From the NCBI GenBank assembly GCA_003161205.1, contig PMOU01000507.1, forward strand, positions 341-7,322: 6,982 nt of DNA. Reading direction: 5' to 3'. Origin of the DNA: Actinomycetota bacterium. GTDB lineage: Bacteria > Actinomycetota > Actinomycetes > Streptosporangiales > Streptosporangiaceae. Of this stretch, positions 1-5,853 are shown in pieces. Made by a program: the position numbers and the translations under genes. The notes below the pieces were generated by a model. That model was not told the DNA's origin, made no database searches, and worked only from the letters and a program-made list of their open reading frames with translations. Numbering within the stretch: position 1 is the first letter of the stretch; each line of letters starts with the position of its first letter.

Positions 1-828
1 TCCTTCTCCGACGGCGGCCAGTGGTACGGGGCGGACGCCGCCATCGCGCACGGCCTGGACCTGGTCGCGCAGGGCGCGGACATCGTGGACGTGGGCGGCG
101 AGTCCACCCGGCCCGGTGCCCAGCGGGTCTCCGCCGAAGAGGAGCTGCGCCGGATCGGCCCCGTCGTGACCGAGCTCATCGGTGCCGGCGTCCCGGTGTC
201 CATCGACACGATGCGCGCGCCAGTCGCGGAGTTCGCGTTGAACGCGGGCGCGCAGCTCGTCAACGACGTGAGCGGCGGCCTGGCCGATCCCGTCATGCCC
301 CGGCTGGTCGCGGCGGCTGGGGTGTCCTACGTGGTGGTGCACTGGCGCGGTCACAGCCGCGACATGTATACGCGCGCGGTCTACGCCGACGTGGTGGCTG
401 AGGTCCGCGATGAGCTGGCCCGGCGGGTGGACGCGGTGATCGGCGCGGGGGTCGATCCCGGCTGCATCGTGCTCGACCCCGGTCTCGGCTTCGGCAAACG
501 TCCCGAGCACAACTGGCCGCTGCTGGCTCACCTCGCTGAGGTGGCCAAGCTCGCCGCGGGCACCTTCCCGGTTCTGGTCGGGGCCTCCAGGAAACGCTTC
601 CTCGGCAACCTGCTGGCCGGGCCGGACGGTACGCCGCGGTCGTTCGAGGATTGCGACGGGGCCACGGTAGCGGTGACGGCGCTGGCCGCCGCCGCGGGCG
701 CCTGGTGCGTGCGCGTACACCAGGTGCCGCTCAATGCGGACGCCGTCCGGGTCGCGGCCGCGTGGCACGGGGCCAGCCAAGCGACGGCGACCCCCGGCCC
801 GCCGCTGCCGGTAACCGGCCGGTCATGA
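1..828 (+). CDS. folP: Dihydropteroate synthase (5' end cut by the window)
   Basis: Joins 6-hydroxymethyl-7,8-dihydropterin pyrophosphate to p-aminobenzoate to give dihydropteroate in cytosolic folate synthesis; the family is the sulfonamide target. The 275 visible residues start inside the first DHPS signature (SFSDGGQWY), so about 20-40 N-terminal residues lie outside the window. Next come the second pterin-binding signature DIVDVGGESTRPGA (visible residues 27-40), SIDTMRAP, NDVSGG, VVHWRGHS, the DPGLGFGK loop, the VLVGASRKRFLG segment carrying the conserved Ser-Arg-Lys, and the C-terminal CVRVHQV strand. No sulfonamide-resistance insertion is obvious, though this needs an alignment. The last ~20 residues are a low-complexity Pro/Ala tail. 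The stop overlaps the folK start as ATGA (825-828), implying translational coupling. The frame is open throughout and the identification is secure. Confidence 0.97.
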   Translation, partial: SFSDGGQWYGADAAIAHGLDLVAQGADIVDVGGESTRPGAQRVSAEEELRRIGPVVTELIGAGVPVSIDTMRAPVAEFALNAGAQLVNDVSGGLADPVMPRLVAAAGVSYVVVHWRGHSRDMYTRAVYADVVAEVRDELARRVDAVIGAGVDPGCIVLDPGLGFGKRPEHNWPLLAHLAEVAKLAAGTFPVLVGASRKRFLGNLLAGPDGTPRSFEDCDGATVAVTALAAAAGAWCVRVHQVPLNADAVRVAAAWHGASQATATPGPPLPVTGRS

Positions 829-1361
829 TCCTGCGGCAGCGCGTGGTGCTGGCCGTCGGAGCTAACCTCGGCGACCGGCTAGGTACCCTTCAGGCATGCG
901 TGCAAGCCATCGGCGAGCTCCCGGACACTGAGGTGCTGGCCATCTCACCCGTCTATGAGACCGCTCCGGTGGGCGGCCCCGCCCAGCCCGATTACCTGAA
1001 CGCGGTGCTCATCGCGGTGACCGGACTGAGCCCGCTTGACCTGCTCGAGGCGGCGCACGGCATCGAGGCGGAGTTCGGCCGGGTCCGGGCGGAGCGGTTC
1101 GGACCGCGCACGCTCGATATCGACATCATCAGCTACGCGAACGAGGTCAGCAGCGACCCGGTGCTGACCCTGCCTCACCCCCGCGCCCGCGAGCGCGCGT
1201 TCGTGCTCGCGCCGTGGCGCGATATCGCCCCCGAGGCGAGCCTGCCCGGCCAGGGGCTGGTGCGGGATCTGCTGGCGGGCCTGGACACCGGCGGCATCCG
1301 GCGCCCGCCCGGCATGGTTCTCCTGCGGCCGGCGGCCGGCCCCCCCGCGGGGAGCACATGA
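825..1361 (+). CDS. folK: 6-hydroxymethyl-7,8-dihydropterin pyrophosphokinase (HPPK)
   Basis: Transfers pyrophosphate from ATP to 6-hydroxymethyl-7,8-dihydropterin, making the substrate of the FolP encoded just upstream. The 178-residue length is normal for the family. Visible motifs are AVGANLGDR (residues 10-18), the pterin-side SPVYETAPVGGPAQPDYLNAV (about 41-61), and the HPPK signature RFGPRTLDIDII, in which Asp98 and Asp100 are the expected Mg-binding pair, followed by LPHPRARERAFVLAPW. The ATG at 825 is chosen because it sits in an ATGA overlap with folP and gives the usual N-terminus; the frame is open further upstream, but that would put a long stretch inside folP. The stop overlaps the next gene in the same ATGA manner. 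FolB, the aldolase that makes its substrate, is not encoded next to it, contrary to the common actinobacterial order. Confidence 0.96.
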   Translation: MILRQRVVLAVGANLGDRLGTLQACVQAIGELPDTEVLAISPVYETAPVGGPAQPDYLNAVLIAVTGLSPLDLLEAAHGIEAEFGRVRAERFGPRTLDIDIISYANEVSSDPVLTLPHPRARERAFVLAPWRDIAPEASLPGQGLVRDLLAGLDTGGIRRPPGMVLLRPAAGPPAGST

Positions 1362-1840
1362 AACCGACCCGTTCATCGACGCTGGTCGTCGTCGCCGTCA
1401 TCGTCGCGCTCGCGGTCTGGCTCCTGCTGCACCCGGTGTACCAGCGGCTTCCGCCGCTGCCATGGACTCCAGTGCCCGCGCTCCTGCTGGCGGCCGCGGT
1501 GGAGGCCTGGACGGGCCGCGACCTGCGGGCCCGGATCGCCGGCCGGCGCGGGGGCAGCCAGACCAAGCCGGCCGACCCGCTTGTCGTGTCGCGGATGGTC
1601 GCGCTGGCCAAGGCCAGCTCGCTGGTGGGCGCGGCGGTCGCCGGGGCGGCGGCCGGTTTCGATATCTACCTGAGCGGATCCCTCAATGCCGCCGTGCCGC
1701 GTCAGGATGCGCTCACGGCGCTCCTGACGTTTGCCTCCGCCATCCTGCTGGCCTGCGCCGCGCTCTTCCTCGAGTACTGCTGCCGCGTGCCCGACACCCC
1801 CGGCCGCGACCAGGACGACGGATCAGTCCCACCGCGCTGA
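1358..1840 (+). CDS. DUF3180 family four-helix membrane protein
   Basis: A 160-residue integral membrane protein of unknown function. Four hydrophobic segments are visible at about residues 9-27, 38-50, 82-104 and 117-140. A basic loop (RARIAGRRGG) and a polar stretch separate helices 2 and 3, and the tail is charged (DTPGRDQDDG). Its place directly after folK, start ATG sharing ATGA with the folK stop, is typical of DUF3180 proteins in actinobacteria (the Rv3605c position in M. tuberculosis). I assign the family from architecture and context, not from a catalytic motif; none is apparent. A GGGGAG stretch lies just before the start (1348-1353). Co-translation with folate genes is conserved, but no role in folate metabolism is established. 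A 113-base gap follows, so it is likely the last gene of the folate operon. Confidence 0.85.
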   Translation: MKPTRSSTLVVVAVIVALAVWLLLHPVYQRLPPLPWTPVPALLLAAAVEAWTGRDLRARIAGRRGGSQTKPADPLVVSRMVALAKASSLVGAAVAGAAAGFDIYLSGSLNAAVPRQDALTALLTFASAILLACAALFLEYCCRVPDTPGRDQDDGSVPPR

Positions 1841-1878
1841 ACCGGTTCCATCCCGGCCAGTGCCGGATACCCGTGTGG

Positions 1879-1913
1879 TGTCCGGTGCCCTTGGCCGTGA
1901 CTATCCTGGTCAC
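1879..1913 (+). promoter_or_regulatory. Possible promoter with inverted repeat before the DUF2520-panC-coaX genes
   Basis: The gap 1841-1953 is the only sizeable break between the folate and pantothenate genes. It contains a TATCCT -10-like hexamer (1902-1907) lying in the spacer of a GTGAC-N7-GTCAC inverted repeat (1897-1913). No convincing -35 is seen at 17 bases (TGTCCG, 1879-1884). A start near 1914 would leave a leader of about 40 bases with AGGA (1940-1943) ten bases before the ATG at 1954. The repeat is directly visible; promoter or operator function is inferred and weak. Confidence 0.28.
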
Positions 1914-1953
1914 CGCACCATCTGCCGTCCGGTACCCGCAGGACTGGAACGAA

Positions 1954-2430
1954 ATGAACCCTGGTTATCACCCGCATCCCGAACCCGGCGCGGCCGCACC
2001 GCACCCGGCCCGGCTGGCCGTCGGCGTCATCGGCGCGGGACGGGCCGGCACCGCGCTCGGCACGGCGCTCGTCCGCGCCGGGCACCGGGTGGTGGCCGCG
2101 TCCGCGGTCTCGCAGGCCTCCGTGACCAGGGCGCGGGCGGCCTTTCCCGATGCGGTCATCACTGAGCCCGGCGACGTGGCCGGCCGCGCCGACCTGGTCT
2201 TGCTGACCGTGCCCGACGACGCGCTGCCCGGCCTGGTGGCCGGCCTCGCGGCGACGGGAGCGCCGGTCCAGGGCCGGATGCTCGCGCACGCGAGCGGGCG
2301 CCACGGCCTGGCGGTGCTCGAGCCTGACCACCCGCCTAGGCGGACTGCCGCTGGCTCTGCACCCGGTGATGACCTTCACCGGGCGCGGCGACGACGTGGA
2401 CAGGCTCGGCCGGAACGTGCTTCGGGGTGA
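1954..2430 (+). CDS. N-terminal fragment: Rossmann (NAD(P)-binding) domain of the DUF2520 protein
   Basis: As written, the frame from ATG 1954 stops at TGA 2428-2430 after 158 residues. The first ~124 are genuine Rossmann fold: LAVGVIGAGRAGTALGTAL with a GxGxxG loop, then HRVVAASAVS, and LTVPDDALPGLV where a beta strand would carry the nucleotide-proximal loop, ending LAHASGRHGLAVLEP. The last ~34 residues (from DHPPRR) are Arg-rich, unlike the family, and result from the first frameshift. If the sequence is correct, this product lacks the segment after the nucleotide-binding domain and all of DUF2520, and is unlikely to work alone. Confidence 0.5.
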   Translation: MNPGYHPHPEPGAAAPHPARLAVGVIGAGRAGTALGTALVRAGHRVVAASAVSQASVTRARAAFPDAVITEPGDVAGRADLVLLTVPDDALPGLVAGLAATGAPVQGRMLAHASGRHGLAVLEPDHPPRRTAAGSAPGDDLHRARRRRGQARPERASG

Positions 2431-2885
2431 CCGCGCCCGACGCGCTCAGGCCCGCGGCCGAGGCCCTGGTGATCGAGATGGGCGGCGAACCCGTCTTCAT
2501 CGCCGAGGAGGACAGGAGCCTGTATCACGCGGCGCTGGCGGGCGCGGCCAACCACCTGATCACGCTCGTGGCGCAGGCGGCGGACCTGCTGCGGATGGCC
2601 GGAGTGGGCGAGCCTGCGCGCCTGCTCGGGCCGCTGCTCTTTGCCTCCCTCGACAACGCGCTGCGGTTCGGCGACGCCGGCCTGACCGGTCCGGTCGCCC
2701 GCGGCGACGCGGAGACGGTGGCCGCGCACGTGAGCGCCCTGGAAACCGCCCCGGCGGCGTCGGCGGCCGCGGTCGCCGCGTATATCGCCATGGCCAGGCT
2801 GACCGCGGATCGCGCACTGGCCGCCGGGCTGCTCAAGCCGGCCGACGCGGAACGCCTGCTCGACGTGCTCGGCGGCCGTCCGTGA
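2427..2885 (+). CDS. C-terminal fragment: DUF2520 helical domain
   Basis: A 152-residue open frame from GTG 2427, whose start overlaps the stop of the N-terminal fragment as GTGA. It carries the family's C-terminal domain: TAPDALRPAAEALV, GGEPVFIAEEDRSLYHAAL, AGAANHLITLVAQAADLLR, GPLLFASLDNALRFGD and GPVARGDAETVAAHV, ending in LLDVLGGRP. It is Ala/Leu-rich and predicted mostly helical; in the family this domain packs against the Rossmann domain and forms the dimer and substrate side. The GTGA restart could let it be made as a separate chain, but the 31-residue conserved segment between the two halves would then be absent from both products. It is most likely part of a single gene. Confidence 0.5.
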   Translation: MTAPDALRPAAEALVIEMGGEPVFIAEEDRSLYHAALAGAANHLITLVAQAADLLRMAGVGEPARLLGPLLFASLDNALRFGDAGLTGPVARGDAETVAAHVSALETAPAASAAAVAAYIAMARLTADRALAAGLLKPADAERLLDVLGGRP

Positions 2886-2926
2886 GCCAGCCGTCCGTGA
2901 GCCAGCCGTCCCTGAGCCAGCCTTCC
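2882..2926 (+). repeat. 15-bp tandem repeat, three copies, encoding VSQPS at the panC start
   Basis: Copies at 2882-2896 and 2897-2911 are identical (GTGAGCCAGCCGTCC). The third, 2912-2926, differs at two bases (first base C, twelfth base T). Partial identity extends left into CCGTCC at 2876-2881. The first two copies each bring a GTG codon in the panC frame, and the first also carries the DUF2520 stop codon. As the unit is a multiple of three, copy-number change would alter only the length of the N-terminal tail. Confidence 0.9.
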
Positions 2927-3841
2927 GCGAGCGGGCAGGCGGCGGCCGGGCAGGCCGCGCCGTCTCCGGTGCTCGCGCGGACCAAGGCCGAGCTCGCTGT
3001 CGTCCGGGCGGCCCTGCCCGGGCCTGTCGTCCTGGTGCCGACCATGGGCGCGCTGCACACCGGGCACGCCGCCTTGCTGCGCGCGGCCCGGGCGCTGGCC
3101 GGGCCGGATGGCAGCGTCGTGGTGTCGGTCTTCGTGAACCCGCTCCAGTTCGGCCCGGCCGAAGATCTTGATCGTTACCCGCGGACCCTGGACGAGGACC
3201 TGGCCATGTGCGCCCGCGAGGGGGTGAGCCTGGTCTTCGCGCCGTCCGCCGCCGACATGTACCCCGGCGGTAAGCCGGAAGTGACCGTCGACCCGGGTCC
3301 GGTGGGGCAGGTGTTCGAGGGCAAGTTCCGGCCTGGTTTCTTCGACGGCGTGCTGACCGTGGTGCTGAAGCTGCTGCACCTGACGCGCCCGGCGGTGGTG
3401 GTCTTCGGTGACAAGGACGCGCAGCAGCTGGCGCTGGTCCGGCGGATGGTCAGTGACACCGACCTCGGCCTCACCGTCGAGTCGGTACCCATCGCACGCG
3501 ATGCCGACGGGCTCGCCACCTCCAGCCGGAACCGCTATCTGTCCGCGGCTGAGCGGACGGTAGCGCTCGCCCTGCCCCGCGCGCTGCGCGCGGGCCAGGC
3601 CCGGGCCGCGCGGGGCGTCCTGGCGGTGCTCAGCGCCGCCCGGGAGATCCTGGACGCCGAACCCGCGCTGGCCGTCGACTACGTCGAGGTGGTGGACCCG
3701 CGCACGTTCGCCGCGGTCCGGCCCGGTCACGGCGGCCCGGCGCTGCTGGTGGCCGCGGCCCGGGCGGGCGGCACCCGGCTGATCGACAACGTGCCCGTCC
3801 TGCTGCCGACCGGACCCGGCCTCCCGGCCGCCGGGGAATGA
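2882..3841 (+). CDS. panC: Pantothenate synthetase (pantoate--beta-alanine ligase)
   Basis: Condenses pantoate and beta-alanine with ATP, via pantoyl-adenylate, to make pantothenate in the cytosol. From GTG 2882 it has 319 residues, slightly long because of a repetitive N-terminus. Nucleotidyltransferase motifs are clear: VPTMGALHTGH (52-62; His59 and His62 of the HxGH motif), FVNPLQFGPAEDLDRYPR (84-101), the flexible EGKFRPGFFDGVLTVVLKL (146-164), VFGDKDAQQL (174-183) and the KMSKS-like ATSSRNRYLS (212-221). The usual GEKD appears as GDKD. The GTG at 2882 sits in a GTGA overlap with the DUF2520 stop; a second in-frame GTG at 2897 is equally usable because both lie in a 15-bp repeat. No Shine-Dalgarno sequence is seen, so initiation probably depends on coupling, which the upstream frameshifts would weaken. 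panD is not downstream. Confidence 0.95.
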   Translation: MSQPSVSQPSLSQPSASGQAAAGQAAPSPVLARTKAELAVVRAALPGPVVLVPTMGALHTGHAALLRAARALAGPDGSVVVSVFVNPLQFGPAEDLDRYPRTLDEDLAMCAREGVSLVFAPSAADMYPGGKPEVTVDPGPVGQVFEGKFRPGFFDGVLTVVLKLLHLTRPAVVVFGDKDAQQLALVRRMVSDTDLGLTVESVPIARDADGLATSSRNRYLSAAERTVALALPRALRAGQARAARGVLAVLSAAREILDAEPALAVDYVEVVDPRTFAAVRPGHGGPALLVAAARAGGTRLIDNVPVLLPTGPGLPAAGE

Positions 3842-3858
3842 CCAGGAAATGCTGCCGC

Positions 3859-3864
3859 GAAGGG
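3859..3864 (+). promoter_or_regulatory. Ribosome binding site deciding the coaX start
   Basis: GAAGGG lies ten bases before ATG 3875 but only one base before the in-frame GTG 3866. This favours the ATG, which also gives the family-typical N-terminus MLLTIDIGNTNT. Confidence 0.65.
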
Positions 3865-3874
3865 CGTGCCCGTC

Positions 3875-4687
3875 ATGCTGCTGACGATTGACATCGGGAA
3901 CACCAACACGGTTCTCGGCGTATTCGACGGAGACCGGGTGATCGAGCACTGGCGGATCGCCACGGTCCCTGACCGGACCGCGGACGAACTCGCCGTCGTG
4001 CTGCACGGCCTGCTCGCGGCCAGCAACTCGTTCGCGGAAAGAGATATTCACGGTATATCGCTCTGCTCGACCGTGCCTTCGGTGCTGCGCCAGATGAGAG
4101 AGATGTGCGAGCGCTATTACGGTGACCTGGAAACGGTCATCGTCGAGCCCGGGGTAAAGACGGGTGTGCCGGTGCGGACCGACAACCCCAAGGAAGTGGG
4201 CAGCGACCGGATCATGAACTCGCTCGCGGCGGTGCACCTTTACGGCGGCCCTGCGATAGTCGTGGATTTCGGGACCTCCACGAACTTTGACGCGGTGAGC
4301 CGCCGTGGCGAGTTCGTCGGCGGCGCACTTGCGCCTGGAATCGAGATATCCGTGGACGCGCTGTCGCGCCGCGCCGCGCAATTGCTCAAAGTCGAGCTGA
4401 CCAGGCCGCCTCGCGTCATCGGCAAGAACACCGTGGAGGCACTGCAATCCGGCATCATCTACGGATTCGCCGCTCAGGTGGAGGGAATTGCCCGGCGGAT
4501 GGCGCTCGAACTATCGCCGGCCGACCCGGACGCGGTAACCGTCATCGCCACCGGCGGCCTCGCCGCACTTGTCATCGACGAGGTAAGTGTCATTGACGCT
4601 TACGAACCCTGGCTCACCCTCATCGGCTTGCGGCTCGTCTACGAGAGAAATGCGGGGCAGCCGGAGGCCTCCGCCAAGCTAGGTTAA
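3875..4687 (+). CDS. coaX: Type III pantothenate kinase
   Basis: Phosphorylates pantothenate to 4'-phosphopantothenate, the first step from pantothenate to CoA, taking the product of the PanC encoded upstream. The family is not feedback-inhibited by CoA and needs a monovalent cation. The 270 residues show the ASKHA-fold motifs: TIDIGNTNTVLGVFDG (4-19; Asp6), CSTVPSVL (64-71), GVKTGV, DNPKEVGSDRIMN (Asp111), and VVDFGTSTNFDAV (129-141; Asp131) followed by FVGGALAPGIEIS. The C-terminal TVIATGGLA and LIGLRLVYERN complete the fold. ATG 3875 is preferred for its ribosome binding site; GTG 3866 would add three residues. A 33-base gap separates it from panC, where panD often sits in relatives. Wobble positions are visibly less GC-rich than in panC (for example around 4036-4065). 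It ends in TAA. Confidence 0.95.
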   Translation: MLLTIDIGNTNTVLGVFDGDRVIEHWRIATVPDRTADELAVVLHGLLAASNSFAERDIHGISLCSTVPSVLRQMREMCERYYGDLETVIVEPGVKTGVPVRTDNPKEVGSDRIMNSLAAVHLYGGPAIVVDFGTSTNFDAVSRRGEFVGGALAPGIEISVDALSRRAAQLLKVELTRPPRVIGKNTVEALQSGIIYGFAAQVEGIARRMALELSPADPDAVTVIATGGLAALVIDEVSVIDAYEPWLTLIGLRLVYERNAGQPEASAKLG

Positions 4688-4722
4688 GCCCACCGCCCGG
4701 CTCCGGCGGCACCAGCTGATCA

Positions 4723-4739
4723 GCCCGGCGTCAGCGGGC
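4723..4739. terminator. Weak hairpin in the coaX / NlpC convergent gap
   Basis: The 82 bases between the two convergent stops (4688-4769) hold a GCCCG-N7-CGGGC hairpin (4723-4739), a GCTGATCAGC palindrome (4715-4724) and a CCGCC-N7-GGCGG hairpin (about 4693-4709). None has a T-run, so termination is suggested mainly by position between converging genes. Confidence 0.25.
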
Positions 4740-4769
4740 CGGACCCCTTCAGCCGCTAGCCGCTCTTGT

Positions 4770-5750
4770 TCAGCCGATCCGGACCGCGCCTACGTAAATG
4801 CTCCAGTCGATCGCCTGCACCTCGACCACCTGGCCGAAGTCGGGAGCGTCGATCATCAATCCGTCGCCTATGTAAAGCCCGACGTGGCTGATGTCCTGAT
4901 AGAAGAAGACCAGATCACCCGGCTCCAGGTCGGCGCGCGCAATGTGCACCCCTGAGTTCCACTGGCTTCCCGTGTAATGCGGGAGCGAGATGCCTTCCTG
5001 GGCGTAGGCCCACATCACCAGTCCGGAGCAGTCGAACTCGCCCGGGCCCGCCGCCCCCCAGACATAGGGGTCGCCCTCCCTGGTGATCGCCGCCTGCAGG
5101 GCCTGGGCGCCGACCGTGTTCGCGGTCGGGATGCTGATGTCGGGATACTGCCCTGTCTGGTTGAAGACCGCCATCGCCTGCTTCATCGCCGCGCTGTTGA
5201 CCACGTCGATCTTCGCCTCGATGGCTTGCTTCTTGGCGTTCATCTGAGCTTCGAGCGAGTCGACGGCGGAGACTTGCTGATCGGCGATCTGCTTATCCCG
5301 TAGCGCCTGGGCTTCCTCGTTGCTCAGCGTATTTACTTTGTCGCCGGTCGACTGATCCATTTCGGTGATCGTGGAGGCCTGGCTGAGAAACTGCTGGGGG
5401 TTTCCGGTGGTCAGCGCCTGCAGCGCCGGGTCGAGTCCGGAGTTCATGTAGTTCTCGGCCGCCAGCTGGGCCACGGCCTGCTGGCCGATGCTGAGCGCGG
5501 ACGCGCCCCGGGCGGCGGCTTTCGCCGCGATCCGGGAGTCGTCCTGAGCCCGGGTGAGCTGGATGCGCAGTCCGTCGTATTGCTCGCTCAGCGCGTTGAT
5601 CTGGAACTCGAGCTGCTTCGCCTGGGCAACCAGGGTGGTCAGGTTCGGCTTCGGCGCCGTCGGCTGCGCGGCGCTGCTTCCCCCGGGCAGGGTCAGGGCG
5701 AGCACGGCCGTCGCCGCGGCGAGACCGGCTGCCCCCCTGAGTTTGCGCAC
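4770..5750 (-). CDS. Secreted NlpC/P60 cell-wall hydrolase with coiled-coil N-terminal domain
   Basis: Predicted peptidoglycan DL-endopeptidase of the actinobacterial RipA/P60 type, acting outside the membrane. From GTG 5750 it has 326 residues: a Sec signal peptide (MRKLRG, then an Ala/Leu-rich core, with cleavage near SSA-AQ at 25-29), an Ala/Gln-rich, probably coiled-coil region (about 35-205) including LEFQINALSEQYDGLRIQL, a linker, and a C-terminal NlpC/P60 domain (about 215-326). That domain has DPYVWGAAGPGEFDCSGLV (nucleophile Cys241), EPGDLVFF, and SHVGLYIG (His289); Asp301 in IDAPDFG is at the place of the variable third polar residue. An in-frame TTG at 5774 would extend the protein, but it lies between the -35 and -10 of the best promoter and would spoil the signal peptide. 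GTG 5750 suits a leaderless start. It converges on coaX and diverges from argA; the coiled coil probably restrains or positions the catalytic domain, as in relatives. Confidence 0.9.
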   Translation of the reverse strand: MRKLRGAAGLAAATAVLALTLPGGSSAAQPTAPKPNLTTLVAQAKQLEFQINALSEQYDGLRIQLTRAQDDSRIAAKAAARGASALSIGQQAVAQLAAENYMNSGLDPALQALTTGNPQQFLSQASTITEMDQSTGDKVNTLSNEEAQALRDKQIADQQVSAVDSLEAQMNAKKQAIEAKIDVVNSAAMKQAMAVFNQTGQYPDISIPTANTVGAQALQAAITREGDPYVWGAAGPGEFDCSGLVMWAYAQEGISLPHYTGSQWNSGVHIARADLEPGDLVFFYQDISHVGLYIGDGLMIDAPDFGQVVEVQAIDWSIYVGAVRIG

Positions 5751-5758
5751 AACGACGC

Positions 5759-5788
5759 ACGATATTGGAATCAAAGGCCGGTTGCCAA
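5759..5788 (-). promoter_or_regulatory. Promoter of the NlpC/P60 gene, probably leaderless
   Basis: On the minus strand TTGGCA (5788-5783, five of six matches to TTGACA) is followed after 18 bases by TATCGT (5764-5759), then eight bases to GTG 5750. Transcription would start at or next to the GTG, giving a leaderless mRNA, which is common in actinobacteria and fits the absence of a Shine-Dalgarno sequence. The boxes are visible; activity is inferred. Confidence 0.5.
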
Positions 5789-5791
5789 CCG
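5779..5791. promoter_or_regulatory. 13-bp palindrome over the NlpC/P60 -35 box
   Basis: CGGTTG-C-CAACCG is a perfect inverted repeat around one central base. It covers the whole minus-strand TTGGCA box (5783-5788), a position where a bound regulator would block RNA polymerase. No regulator can be named from the site alone. Confidence 0.4.
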
Positions 5792-5812
5792 AGTCCGGAG
5801 AACTGTTACCTC

Positions 5813-5837
5813 GCCCGGCCCGGCAGCCGGGCCGGGC
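5813..5837. repeat. Perfect 25-bp inverted repeat between the divergent NlpC/P60 and argA genes
   Basis: The arms GCCCGGCCCGGC (5813-5824) and GCCGGGCCGGGC (5826-5837) are exact reverse complements around a single A. As RNA it would form a strong, tight hairpin; as DNA it is a symmetric site. There is no T-run on either side, so a simple terminator is unlikely. Its right arm lies where the argA -35 box should be. Confidence 0.8.
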
Positions 5838-5853
5838 CCTGGGGGGCAGCGGC

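Larger units (their letters stand above)
1954..2885 (+). pseudogene. Rossmann-fold / DUF2520 protein gene, broken by two +1 frameshifts
   Basis: Read across three frames this is one protein of about 309 residues: an N-terminal Rossmann domain with GAGRAG (residues 27-32) and LVLLTVPDDALPGL, then a helical DUF2520 C-terminal domain. Frame 1 runs to about 2326. Dropping one base near A2327 gives EPATRLGGLPLALHPVMTF in frame 2. Dropping one base near C2420 gives NVFGVTAPDAL in frame 3, open to the TGA at 2883. All three pieces keep GC-rich third positions and family-like sequence, so the damage is recent or is a sequence error. The family (Rv3603c position in M. tuberculosis) lies beside panC and resembles NAD(P)-dependent ketopantoate-type reductases; a pantothenate role is a guess from context. 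The ATG at 1954 has a modest AGGA ten bases upstream. The stop overlaps panC as GTGA. Confidence 0.85.

Noticed and set aside
2300..2430. Programmed frameshifting to make the full DUF2520 protein
   Set aside because: No slippery run or downstream structure is evident, two +1 events would be needed, and the family is not known to use recoding.
2525..4447. A 640-codon open frame on the minus strand opposite the DUF2520 gene, panC and coaX
   Set aside because: It lies opposite clear enzyme genes, its product is Arg/His/Gln-rich without domain motifs, and long antisense frames are expected when coding third positions are nearly always G or C.
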